Assembly (NCBI GenBank): GCA_025924835.1 | Contig: JAICHO010000006.1 | Location: 1-34,162, forward strand | Length of the DNA: 34,162 bases | From: Candidatus Saccharimonadota bacterium | GTDB taxonomy: Bacteria; Patescibacteriota; Saccharimonadia; Saccharimonadales; JAICHO01 | Direction: 5' to 3' | Shown: positions 25,463 through 34,162 of the stretch, in pieces | Layout: each line of letters starts with the position of its first letter | Position numbering within the stretch: position 1 is the first letter of the stretch | Notes under the pieces: model-generated | Seen by the model: the letters and a program-made list of their open reading frames with translations, nothing else | What the model was told of the DNA's origin: nothing | Databases searched by the model: none | Position numbers and translations under genes: made by a program

Positions 25463-25746
25463 CTGCCGCGACGGCGGCGCCCGCTTTTACTTGGGATTCG
25501 GCGTCGATCCGCAAAAGCAGTCAGCCCCCGAAAGGCTACAATAGCCCAAACGACATTAAGTAGTCCACTTATGTAGGCACGTAAATGTATTTGATAGATA
25601 ACCAGCAGTAGCGCGCCTAGGGTATTATCAAGCTCATACCAAAACGATTTGTTTTTCCATTGCCCAATACTGGTCCGATAAAACCCCAATAAGATTAGAG
25701 CCGCCCCCACAGTCCCTAAAACAGAATACATATAATCCTGCATCAT
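25456..25746 (-). CDS. small multi-TM membrane protein (CBU_0592-like)
   Basis: MYSVLGTVGAALILLGFYRTSIGQWKNKSFWYELDNTLGALLLVIYQIHLRAYISGLLNVVWAIVAFRGL. Confidence 0.65.
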   Translation of the reverse strand: MMQDYMYSVLGTVGAALILLGFYRTSIGQWKNKSFWYELDNTLGALLLVIYQIHLRAYISGLLNVVWAIVAFRGLTAFADRRRIPSKSGRRRRGRT

Positions 25747-25754
25747 TGTGCTCC

Positions 25755-25880
25755 ACGAGGGCTACATATATGAGTGCAGTTTGGTCCAAAAGCGAGCACC
25801 GTAAAAAAGGCGTACTCTAAGGTACGTCTGTTGCGGAGCGGAGCTTTTGGATCAAAATGTGCCATATATATAGCCCTCGT
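25755..25880. repeat. structured hairpin element, copy 2
   Basis: ACGAGGGCTA(C)ATATATG / CATATAT(A)TAGCCCTCGT and TTTGGTCCAAAAGC / GCTTTTGGATCAAA, apical GCGTACTCTAAGGTACGT. Confidence 0.75.
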
Positions 25881-27518
25881 CTAATTGTGGGGCATATGGT
25901 CATATAGATGCGCAAGGTTATATTCCTGACGCATCAGTGGTTTAATATCGTCTAGAGTAACACCGATTTTGACACCGGGATTAAGCGTACCGTATGGGTC
26001 AAATATTTGCTTGACCTGTTTAAAAAGCGAATAAACCTCTGGCCCGTATAACTGCTCCAAAAAGGGCGCTCGCAAACGGCCGTCACCATGCTCTCCAGTT
26101 GTACTGCCCCCCAGTCGCATAACCAAGGCATAATATTCTTCTAACAATTTAAACATTTTTTGTCTATCACCCACCTGACCCAAGTCAAGTAAAGGCTGGA
26201 CGTGTAGATTAGCGTTTCCGGCGTGCCCCCAGACCGAGACGGGTAAATGATATAGGTTAAATAAGCTATAAACACCCTCCAAAAATTCCTCAAACCGCTC
26301 TAAGGGCACGACACCGTCTTCAATAATCGGCAGTGGCTTAGCCCCTGATTCTTGATGTGCCAAAATCGCGGCCGCGGCTTCACGGACTTTCCATAATTGT
26401 TCTTTTTGATCGGTATCTGACTCTATTTTGTAGGTAGCGTTGGCATGTTCTAGCACTTTAAGCGTACGTTTGGCCATGCGTTTTTGAACCCTGTCGTTGG
26501 CATTATCAAATTCAATAAACAGCGCCAACTTCTGGAAGGGCGGTTCAATAATACCTTTCAGAAGTGTTGGGTTATGAACCTGTACAAAATCCAGCAAATG
26601 TCCGTCCACCATTTCTATAGCAGCCGGCGGATGGGGTAAAGCCTTCAGTTCAGTTATGACCGCCTGTGCGGATTTTATATCATCTATAAATGCGGCGATA
26701 AGCGTCGTAACAGGATTGTGAGTGACAGTTTCCAGCGTTACTTCGGTCACCAAACCCAGCGTACCCTGCGACCCTACAAGCAATGGCGTCAGATCAAATG
26801 AACCATCTTTGCGCTTAACATCGGCAAGCGCGTAACCGGCAGCATTTTTGGTAACGGGCAGGACCGATTGCTGCACAATATCGTGATTTTCATCAATCAA
26901 GGCGTCCAACTGGCGGTATACTTCCCCTTCCATGCTATTTAAGCCAAGTTTTTTGTTTAATTCACGACGATTAAGTCGACTCGTTTCAATAACTTCGCCA
27001 TTGGCCAATACAACACGCAACCGTTTCACATATTCCCTGGTTGAACCGTATTTGGTGCTTCGTTCGCCGCCGGCATTGTTCGCGACGGCACCACCGATTG
27101 TTGAATATTCCAAAGAGGCAGGGTAAGGCGGCAAAAATCTACTGTGCGTATTAAGGGTTTGTTGCAACTTACCATAATTAATACCCGGTTCCACAGTGAC
27201 ATCACCCGATTTGCCGTCAAATTCCAAAATCCGATGCATATGGGCTGGAAATACCACCAGTATGCCACCGCCCAATGCCGCTCCGCTCTGATCAGTTCCT
27301 GAACCGCGAGCAGTTATTGCAATCACCCTGCCGCGCTCTGCGAGTTGCCACGTAAAGCGGGCAGTTTTACGGACATCGTTTTCGCTGCGCGGGTAGACTA
27401 TGATGGCTGGTGTGAGTGTAAAAATGCTAGCATCAGTCGCAAAATATCGCCGCGCGTCAGCACCCGTCATAACCTCCCCGACAACGTGTTCCTGTAAATA
27501 ATGGGCGACTTTACTCAT
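25881..27518 (-). CDS. FAD-binding oxidoreductase (GlcD/D-lactate dehydrogenase-like)
   Basis: ITARGSGTDQSGAALGGGILV, YSTIGGAVANNAGGERSTKYGSTREYV, GSQGTLGLVTEVTL, WGHAGNANLHVQPLLD, GEHGDGRLRAPFL, DPYGTLNPGVKIG. Confidence 0.95.
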   Translation of the reverse strand: MSKVAHYLQEHVVGEVMTGADARRYFATDASIFTLTPAIIVYPRSENDVRKTARFTWQLAERGRVIAITARGSGTDQSGAALGGGILVVFPAHMHRILEFDGKSGDVTVEPGINYGKLQQTLNTHSRFLPPYPASLEYSTIGGAVANNAGGERSTKYGSTREYVKRLRVVLANGEVIETSRLNRRELNKKLGLNSMEGEVYRQLDALIDENHDIVQQSVLPVTKNAAGYALADVKRKDGSFDLTPLLVGSQGTLGLVTEVTLETVTHNPVTTLIAAFIDDIKSAQAVITELKALPHPPAAIEMVDGHLLDFVQVHNPTLLKGIIEPPFQKLALFIEFDNANDRVQKRMAKRTLKVLEHANATYKIESDTDQKEQLWKVREAAAAILAHQESGAKPLPIIEDGVVPLERFEEFLEGVYSLFNLYHLPVSVWGHAGNANLHVQPLLDLGQVGDRQKMFKLLEEYYALVMRLGGSTTGEHGDGRLRAPFLEQLYGPEVYSLFKQVKQIFDPYGTLNPGVKIGVTLDDIKPLMRQEYNLAHLYDHMPHN

Positions 27519-27768
27519 AAACTGGAAAACACCTACAAATCTTAAGCGTTAGCATTACTGTTAGGTATCATATCAAAAAAAACACTGATATAGGAGGGCT
27601 TTGTGGCGGTAAACCTCTGCTCGTAGTTCCCCGGGCACCCCCATGTTGGCATGGTGCACTGAAAGGGCAGAAATGTAAAGTTTGTGTTAGGCTGTTGTTT
27701 TCCATACTTCTTACGTATATTATTTTCTATAGAACAATAAAAACGTATTGCGATTGTTATTTTTTATA

Positions 27769-28944
27769 ATGCAAAACAAAACCCCGTCTAATGTGACTTT
27801 AAATAAAAATTGGTTCTGGCGAATACCTACTATTGCTGTAATCCTATCACTACTCCTAATTATTGGCCTGCGAGGCATACCTTTTGTTGTATCTAGCGTA
27901 TGCAATAACGTTCATGGTTGGGACGGTCTCGGCTGCTTCTTTATTGGTTTATACATCGGTCGGGTCATCGTGGGGATGCCCCTTATCATATTAAGCATAG
28001 CCCTGTTAAAGCGATTTGTTACGGATAGCCGTCGTTTGGCCATATTGATCACCCTTCCTTTAACTGCTTTTGTTGTGGCCTCAGTACTAACAAATGGCCT
28101 CGACTATGTAACTCCGGATTTTCCGGTTAACATCTCAGGGTATGTGCTACTTCTAATGATTGGCACAATTTTTATAAGTCTGTTAATGCTTCTAGCTATC
28201 CTGCTGTTTAGATATACAGACAGGGTCAATAAAGCTGTCAGTCTAATAATCTGCTTAGTGTTAATTCCGATTATCTATAGCACTACACAGTTTGCGTCAA
28301 CTAGTTTGCGATCCTCGCTATATGTACACGGTCAAAAAAATGAACTTAAAGATTTATCATTTCAAGTGTATCAACCATCATATGTCCCAAACGGCTACTC
28401 TCTAACAACCGGTATTGGCGGACCAGGTTTACAGCCAGGAGTTTCACTTTTAAGAAGCGCTGGTGAGCGGGAACTTTTTGTGCCAACCTACTATGATTTT
28501 TGGTATTATCCTGCATTCACATTCGGGGGAGACGTCAATCAACCCAAAGAATATACTTTATACGAATACGAGGCCAGCTCTGACTATAGCCCTCCTCAAG
28601 ATTGCGGAGGTACTGTCAGTATTATATCGGCAGGCGGTAGCACTTTCCCGGAGCTGGATGCATATGGTGATAAAACTCGACCTTGCGACTTAATTGGGAG
28701 CTCAAATGCTGGCTGCGATGTCTACTATGAAGAACATTCACTCGGTTTTGATGTTACGGGGTTGTTTGGTTATTGCAAAGTAGGCTCGACAGTAATTGCA
28801 CTTGCTGGCAGGAAGCCTTTTACAAATCACCAAGATACAGCCGCTCAGAAAGCAGAAATTATAAAAATATTTGATTCGCTTAAACAGCTTACTCCTCAGC
28901 AATTGGAAAACTATGCTTTGGAGAAAAGCAAGAATCGCACATAA
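27769..28944 (+). CDS. hypothetical membrane protein (about four TM helices plus extracytoplasmic C-terminal domain)
   Basis: Hydrophobic N-terminal half; soluble C-terminal part with LSFQVYQPSYVPNGYSL. Start chosen at MQNKTPSN. Confidence 0.7.
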   Translation: MQNKTPSNVTLNKNWFWRIPTIAVILSLLLIIGLRGIPFVVSSVCNNVHGWDGLGCFFIGLYIGRVIVGMPLIILSIALLKRFVTDSRRLAILITLPLTAFVVASVLTNGLDYVTPDFPVNISGYVLLLMIGTIFISLLMLLAILLFRYTDRVNKAVSLIICLVLIPIIYSTTQFASTSLRSSLYVHGQKNELKDLSFQVYQPSYVPNGYSLTTGIGGPGLQPGVSLLRSAGERELFVPTYYDFWYYPAFTFGGDVNQPKEYTLYEYEASSDYSPPQDCGGTVSIISAGGSTFPELDAYGDKTRPCDLIGSSNAGCDVYYEEHSLGFDVTGLFGYCKVGSTVIALAGRKPFTNHQDTAAQKAEIIKIFDSLKQLTPQQLENYALEKSKNRT

Positions 28945-29038
28945 ATACTTGTTGGGATCGTTAATACAAACGTGTTCCTACCCTATAAGCGAAGCGTCAA
29001 TAGACCTGGATTTTTCCATATTTATCAAAATCTCACTT

Positions 29039-29124
29039 TGGTGCGCGAGAGAGGACTTGAACCTCCACAGGATTGCTCCCACCACCACCTCAAGGTGGCG
29101 CGTCTACCATTCCGCCACTCGCGC
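29039..29124 (-). tRNA. tRNA-Leu (GAG)
   Basis: Class II tRNA: GCGCGAG..CCACC TTGAGGT GGTGG.. variable arm..GAGG TTCAAGT CCTC..CTCGCGC A CCA. Confidence 0.95.
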
Positions 29125-29137
29125 ATTATAACTTTGG

Positions 29138-29170
29138 TATCTTACGGATTTTAAGCTTAAAACTCAAGTT
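29138..29170 (-). promoter_or_regulatory. 33-bp repeat carrying tRNA-Leu promoter, copy 2
   Basis: Identical to 25430-25462. Confidence 0.8.
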
Positions 29171-30960
29171 TGATCACTTTTGACGGTATGTTCCTGGCGA
29201 ACCATCCAGTTTTCCACGTTGGCAAATCTATCCGCCGCACCATTAATGGTTTTCGGTGTAAAGCCGGTTAGCTGCCCGCGAACTACATACAAAAATCTTG
29301 GCTGGTAAAGCGCGAGTGCCGGAGCGTCGTTGCGCCAGGCTTGCAGGAACGGCACGTATTTGGCCGATCTCAGCTCTGGGTCAAGACGATTGCGGCCCGC
29401 TTCCAGCGCTTTATCAGTGGTCGGTGATTTATAATCCGACAGGTTTAGACGGCTTGGCGAGATTGGATCCGCCTGAGTACTGTGCCAATAAGCAAACATG
29501 TCCGGGTCGGTTCCGAGCGAAATACCATATACCAGCGCGTCATAATCCCTGCCTTTTACGGCCGCTTGTAGTTCTTGATCCGTCATAAGAGTCGTATCAA
29601 CCGACACCCCCACTTCTCCCCATGCTTTTTGCAATTGCCTGCTCAGGTAAATATTGTCTGAGTTATTCTGTGCTACTAATCGGATTTCCAGTTTCTTGGT
29701 ACCGTTTGTACGGATTTGTTCTGATCCTGAAAGCTTCCATCCCGCCTCGTCCAATAACTTTTTGGCTTGGTCGATATTCGTAGCCAGCTGTCGTAAACTA
29801 GGGTTATAACCCAATTGGCCGCGTAGTAATGGCTCATCGGCCGTAATGACCGGATAGCCTAAGCCGCTCACTATGGTACCGACGTTTACGGCTTGCACCA
29901 GAGCCTGTCTGATTTTGGCATCCTTCAGGGCTTCGCTGTCGGTTTTGAAAAAAACCATATTTTCTGCGGTCAAAGGTATATTGTATTCTTGAATGTCCCG
30001 CGCATTTACCAAATTATCAGGTGTTTTGTCCAGCCCGACCAAGGCGTTGATATCCTGTTTTTGAAATCCGGCAAGCAATTGCGGCTCGTCTATGTATGTT
30101 TTCACGATAAACTGCTTTAACGCCGGAGCGCCCGCATGATAACCGTCAAAAGCCCGCAGACCAATATGTTGTTCGCGAGTTTCCGGGCTATTGCCTACGG
30201 TTTCTATGGTTGCCCACTTGAAAGGACCGGCGCCAATAGGGCGGGCCGTATTAAATAGCGATGACCGTAATTGAGCCGGTTCAATCTTTTCTAAACTATG
30301 CTTAGGTATGATACCGGTGGTCAAACTATAAACAAACGGAGCGAAGGTGTTGGCAAGATGAAAAACAACCGTAGTAGGATCTGCGGCCTTTACAGTAATG
30401 CCCCGCCAACTGGCAAATAATGGCGAGCCCGCATCGGGATTTTGAATGGTCTGAAATGTAAAAACCACGTCGTCAGCAGTTAATGGCTGGCCGTCATGCC
30501 AGCTCAAATTGGGTTTAAGCTTAACCGTGTAGGTTTTGCCCGTTTCATCCACCGACCACTTTTCCGCCAAATCTCCTGCCAGTTTATTGTCGTTGTCGTA
30601 CTTCAGAAGACCGGCAAACAATAATCGCGACACCGTGTTGTCTACGATACCGGTAGCATAAAGTGGGTTGGCATTTGTGAAATTACCGACCATACCCTCG
30701 GCATATGTTCCGCCCGGCGCCGGCTGAAGACCCTGATAATAGCCCGCTAACGCCTGTGTTTGGAGCACGGCGATACCAGCCAGCAAAACAAATAGCAGCA
30801 CCCAGGCAGCCACAAAGCGCCGAACGTCCGCCAGGCGCGTTAAGCGCCGGAACAAATGCTGCTCCAGCTGTTCTTCGGCCTGAACGCCTATGCCCTCAAC
30901 TTGCCGGCGGCTACGTCTTAATTTGCGACGCCAGCGTAACTTGGTAGTTCTATCAATCAT
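29164..30960 (-). CDS. peptide ABC transporter substrate-binding protein (SBP family 5), membrane anchored
   Basis: GTYAEGMVGNFTNANPLYA..VSRLLFAGLLKYD..AEKWSVDETGKTYTVKLKPNLSWHDGQPLTADDVVFTF; N-terminal TM helix. Alternative start at 30981. Confidence 0.92.
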   Translation of the reverse strand: MIDRTTKLRWRRKLRRSRRQVEGIGVQAEEQLEQHLFRRLTRLADVRRFVAAWVLLFVLLAGIAVLQTQALAGYYQGLQPAPGGTYAEGMVGNFTNANPLYATGIVDNTVSRLLFAGLLKYDNDNKLAGDLAEKWSVDETGKTYTVKLKPNLSWHDGQPLTADDVVFTFQTIQNPDAGSPLFASWRGITVKAADPTTVVFHLANTFAPFVYSLTTGIIPKHSLEKIEPAQLRSSLFNTARPIGAGPFKWATIETVGNSPETREQHIGLRAFDGYHAGAPALKQFIVKTYIDEPQLLAGFQKQDINALVGLDKTPDNLVNARDIQEYNIPLTAENMVFFKTDSEALKDAKIRQALVQAVNVGTIVSGLGYPVITADEPLLRGQLGYNPSLRQLATNIDQAKKLLDEAGWKLSGSEQIRTNGTKKLEIRLVAQNNSDNIYLSRQLQKAWGEVGVSVDTTLMTDQELQAAVKGRDYDALVYGISLGTDPDMFAYWHSTQADPISPSRLNLSDYKSPTTDKALEAGRNRLDPELRSAKYVPFLQAWRNDAPALALYQPRFLYVVRGQLTGFTPKTINGAADRFANVENWMVRQEHTVKSDQT

Positions 30961-30964
30961 TGCT

Positions 30965-31177
30965 TTAGGTGATAAGACCAAGAAGTAACGATGCCGAAAA
31001 GATAATCACCAAAACAATTGTAATCTGATGTAGCGTCTTGTCTGAGCCTCGGCGAACCGTGTTAACTTCGCCACCTCCACCTAATCCGGCACCTAGCGAG
31101 GCGCCGCGCGTTTGTATCAGGATAAGGATGGTGAGCAGTACCATTGATGCGATTGTGACGTAGTTATAAATATTCAT
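30965..31177 (-). CDS. secG: preprotein translocase subunit SecG
   Basis: Two TM helices with LLTILILIQTRGASLGAGLGGGGEVNTVRRGSDKTLHQITIVL. Confidence 0.9.
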   Translation of the reverse strand: MNIYNYVTIASMVLLTILILIQTRGASLGAGLGGGGEVNTVRRGSDKTLHQITIVLVIIFSASLLLGLIT

Positions 31178-31539
31178 ATGTCCTCCAGTATGGCTGTTAC
31201 TAAGTAGTTTACCAAGCCTATTACCATACCGGCAAGCATAGCCGCGCCGAAATTAGTAACATGCAGGGAGGAATAGACTTTGCTGACCAAAAGTACCATC
31301 AGGCCATTGATAACTATCATGAACAAGCCAAGGCTGAAAAGAATAGCTGGCAATGACAATATGACTACTACCGGCTTGATAATGACATTGACCAAGGCCA
31401 GGATAAAGCCCGCGATAATTATGACACCGATGCGGCTGTCGTAGTTAATCCGTTGTCCCAAAATCCCGGCCGCAATCCAGATGCCAAGACCGCACACAAA
31501 CCAGCGTAAGATAAATCGCCCTAAAGGACCGCGTTTCAT
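31174..31539 (-). CDS. phage holin family / PF04020-type four-TM membrane protein
   Basis: IIIAGFILALVNVIIKPVVVILSLPAILFSLGLFMIVINGLMVLLVSKV. Confidence 0.88.
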   Translation of the reverse strand: MKRGPLGRFILRWFVCGLGIWIAAGILGQRINYDSRIGVIIIAGFILALVNVIIKPVVVILSLPAILFSLGLFMIVINGLMVLLVSKVYSSLHVTNFGAAMLAGMVIGLVNYLVTAILEDI

Positions 31540-31545
31540 AAGTTA

Positions 31546-32763
31546 TTATTGTACCAAATCTTGGCTAAGTATTTCTATGCCTTCACGCGTGATAAGTACA
31601 TTGTTTTCAATACGAACACCAATGGATTCTTCGGGAATATAGATACCAGGCTCAACGGCCAGAACCATGCCCGGTTCAAGTGGTCTCTGATAATCAGCGG
31701 CGTCATGAGCGTCCAGCCCGACATGATGCGACGTGGCGTGCGGAAAATATTTCCGTACCGTTTCCCGCTCAATTTCAGTAATTAGCCCAAGTTCACAAAG
31801 TTTTTCGCCCATGTAGTGTTCAATCTGTGTTTCGTACTCTTTGATTAGCACGCCCGGCTTAAGCAGGCTGTACGCGAAGCCCTGAACCGCGATAACCGCC
31901 TCATAGACGGCCGTTTCACGTTTGTTCCGTTCTGTTAGCCAATAGGTACTGCCGAGGTCAGCCGCATATTCGTCGACTTCCGCGCCGGTATCTAATAGTA
32001 CGAACCGGGCTCCGGATAAACTGTCGTTGTTGATATTGTAGTGGATAGTACAAGCATTTTTACCCGCTGCCACTATGGGGTGAAAAGCATGGCCTTTGGC
32101 GCCTTTGCGCAAATATGCCTGGATCAGGTCCGCCTCTATTTCATATTCGGATTTATAATCACGCAGATGGGTCTTTATGTATCCAAGCGTATCCGTAGTT
32201 ATTTTAATGGCCGTTTTTATAGTTGCCAGTTCTTGCGGTTGTTTGACCATGCGCATGGCTGTGACATGTCCGCGCAGGTCGTGTAGCTCAATCTGTGCGT
32301 TAATTGTTTTAATTTTTTCTTGCAGAACGGCGCGGCCGGGATTGGTATAAAACCCATAAAAGTCCAGATAGGGTTCGGGAGGTATGAGGGTGGCTACGCG
32401 TTTGATTCGTTTTAGCCGTTTATTCAATTGGCGCCAACCTTCCTGCTCGCCGACAATAGCATCTACGCCAGACCGCCCGAGCAAAACTTCCTCTAAAATT
32501 GGTCCGTCAAAAATTGTCTGGTGAGCCTGTTGGTCAGGTACGATAATATATTCTGTGTCCTTGTCCATAACCAACACGGCGCCAGCCACATTAATACCGG
32601 TTAAATACCAAAAACTACTGTCCTGTCGGAACGGATAGGTATTGTCACCGTTTCGTTGCAATAAGCCACTAGCTCCCACGACAATCGGTGTAGCGCGCCC
32701 ATACAATGTCCGCAGCCGCATGCGATTGCCGCGGAAAAACTCACTGGTAAACTCGGATTTCAT
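31546..32763 (-). CDS. Xaa-Pro aminopeptidase (aminopeptidase P, M24)
   Basis: AMP_N-type N-terminus; FHPIVAAGKNACTIHY, VLLDTGAEVDEYAADLGSTYW, HATSHHVGLDAHD, VLAVEPGIYIPEE, GVRIENNVLIT. Confidence 0.95.
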   Translation of the reverse strand: MKSEFTSEFFRGNRMRLRTLYGRATPIVVGASGLLQRNGDNTYPFRQDSSFWYLTGINVAGAVLVMDKDTEYIIVPDQQAHQTIFDGPILEEVLLGRSGVDAIVGEQEGWRQLNKRLKRIKRVATLIPPEPYLDFYGFYTNPGRAVLQEKIKTINAQIELHDLRGHVTAMRMVKQPQELATIKTAIKITTDTLGYIKTHLRDYKSEYEIEADLIQAYLRKGAKGHAFHPIVAAGKNACTIHYNINNDSLSGARFVLLDTGAEVDEYAADLGSTYWLTERNKRETAVYEAVIAVQGFAYSLLKPGVLIKEYETQIEHYMGEKLCELGLITEIERETVRKYFPHATSHHVGLDAHDAADYQRPLEPGMVLAVEPGIYIPEESIGVRIENNVLITREGIEILSQDLVQ

Positions 32764-32786
32764 GATTAGTACTTTAGTATAACAGA

Positions 32787-33497
32787 TCAGATATTAAGCA
32801 CCTGAGCGAAGGCACGGTACCAATTGCGATAGCCGCGGTCACTGGGGTGAAAAAAATCTGCACCGTAATCCCCAAGGTTGTCATTCGCCTTTGTCACGGC
32901 ATGTAGCGGCGCTAGGCGCAAATTATACCGTGCTGCCGCAGCAGCAATTATTTGTGAAGCGGCGAGCGCGCTGCTTTCCCGACTTTTGGCACGACCGCCA
33001 CCAAAGTATGGGATATCGGCAACAACCGATTGTGGTGGTAACTGTGAAAATAATTGGTCGGTTTGGGCCCCAAACTCCGTTTCATTGAACACGGCCATAT
33101 TATTGGCGCCAATCTCCACAGTGACAATATCGTTCTTATTCAGATTCATTTGTTGAAGTTTAGGGAGCTGGTCGCGCAACAGGTCGCTGACTGTGGCACC
33201 GGTAACACTTAGGTTTACAACATGTACCGGCCGGTTATAGCGCGCAGCCAACGCAGTAGCCACCAATCCGGCGTAGCCCAGTTGCGGTTGGCTGGCGCCG
33301 ATACCTTGCGCCGCCGAATCTCCTAACACTACATATTGCAAGGCGCCGTCGGCTGGCTTTATAGCGGCACGATTCTCCCAGTATTTTTTATAGGCCGTTA
33401 CATCATGTTTAAGCATCAGCAAACGGACTGATTGAGCCAAAATCAGGCCGGCACACACAAGTACCGTGACGCTTAAAACTGACTTAACGATTGACAT
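32787..33497 (-). CDS. SGNH/GDSL hydrolase family protein
   Basis: YVVLGDSAAQGIGASQPQLGYAGLVATAL, VTVEIGANNMA, DFFHPSDRGYRNW. Confidence 0.93.
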   Translation of the reverse strand: MSIVKSVLSVTVLVCAGLILAQSVRLLMLKHDVTAYKKYWENRAAIKPADGALQYVVLGDSAAQGIGASQPQLGYAGLVATALAARYNRPVHVVNLSVTGATVSDLLRDQLPKLQQMNLNKNDIVTVEIGANNMAVFNETEFGAQTDQLFSQLPPQSVVADIPYFGGGRAKSRESSALAASQIIAAAAARYNLRLAPLHAVTKANDNLGDYGADFFHPSDRGYRNWYRAFAQVLNI

Positions 33498-34162
33498 GGT
33501 GTTGTTTTTTTTCCTGTTTTAACGGCCGTAAATATTGCTTAAGTATAGCGGCTTTTTTATTGCCAATAGTTTTTTCAATTTCAAATTGGCGCGCATTTAA
33601 TAGTCCGCGCATACTGCCAAAAGTTCGGATCAGTTTTTTGCGGGTGATAGGACCAATGGTGGGGATTTCGTCCAGCATGCTGGCGGTCTGGCGTTTGGTT
33701 TTTAACACGGAATGATAACTGACCGCGAAGCGGTGAGATTCATCGCGGATTCGTTGCAGTAATTTGACGGCATGGGAGTTTTTGGGCAGCAAAAGCATGG
33801 CAAAATCGTCCGACTCGCTCATAAGCGCGTTAAGCCGATGCAGTTCTGACTTTGAAATGGTGGCCCTGGACTGTTTTAAATGCACAACTATTTCTTCTTC
33901 GCGTTTGGCCAGGCCAATCATAGGAATATGCACACCGGCCTCGTCCCGCGCCTTAATCGCAGCCGACAGCTGGCCCTTTCCGCCGTCGATCAAAAACAAA
34001 TCAGGCACTCCCCAGTCTTTACGATTTTTTTCGCTGAGCCGTCTGGTTAGCGCTTCGTTCATGTGGGCAAAGTCATCGTTACCCGGAATTCGTAATTTAA
34101 ATTTGCGGTAGGCGGCTTTTTCCGGAATACCGTTTGTAAACACCACCATGCTGGCTACATTA
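33484..34162 (-). CDS. uvrC: excinuclease ABC subunit C, C-terminal part (truncated at window edge)
   Basis: NVASMVVFTNGIPEKAAYRKFKLRIPGNDDFAHMNEALTRRL, PDLFLIDGGKGQLSAA, GLAKREEEI, HRFAVSYHSVLKTK, C-terminal HhH; frame open at 34161. Confidence 0.97.
   Translation of the reverse strand, partial: NVASMVVFTNGIPEKAAYRKFKLRIPGNDDFAHMNEALTRRLSEKNRKDWGVPDLFLIDGGKGQLSAAIKARDEAGVHIPMIGLAKREEEIVVHLKQSRATISKSELHRLNALMSESDDFAMLLLPKNSHAVKLLQRIRDESHRFAVSYHSVLKTKRQTASMLDEIPTIGPITRKKLIRTFGSMRGLLNARQFEIEKTIGNKKAAILKQYLRPLKQEKKQHHVNR

Noticed and set aside
28871-29154. Plus-strand ORFs across tRNA-Leu(GAG)
   Set aside because: They overlap the antisense of a well-formed tRNA and the 3' end of the upstream gene.

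Overview
The gene content and order suggest a Patescibacteria/CPR genome, possibly Saccharibacteria. This lineage call is an inference from the housekeeping block and was not confirmed by any search. The right-hand side (~22.7-34.2 kb) looks like ordinary core genome: MazG-like protein, slipin, FAD-linked oxidase, peptide-binding protein, SecG, holin-family membrane protein, Xaa-Pro aminopeptidase, SGNH hydrolase and uvrC (cut by the window edge). The left and middle (~1-22.7 kb) are accessory: an EntD/Sfp-type phosphopantetheinyl transferase with a long N-terminal extension (cut by the left edge), flavin reductase, a DUF2975/HTH/DUF4173-like membrane cluster, a 4 kb block with DUF4238, an HNH-like protein and two tail-anchored proteins, then a long run of small, mostly plus-strand enzyme genes (three DHFR-family paralogs, YCII, VOC, DUF1801, two YdeI-like, Nudix-like, methyltransferase, MDR dehydrogenase). 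Five tRNAs are present: Phe-GAA, Gly-GCC, Val-UAC, Leu-CAG and Leu-GAG. The strongest non-coding observations are: (1) tRNA 3'-end fragments, each followed by its own terminator hairpin, downstream of three tRNA genes, resembling integration scars; (2) a pair of related ~100-126 bp hairpin elements whose outer stems differ in sequence but keep pairing; (3) an identical 33-bp promoter-bearing repeat ahead of both tRNA-Leu genes; (4) a small DUF5808-like gene, absent from the ORF track, broken by a single-nucleotide frameshift. I found no CRISPR array, rRNA or intact transposase.
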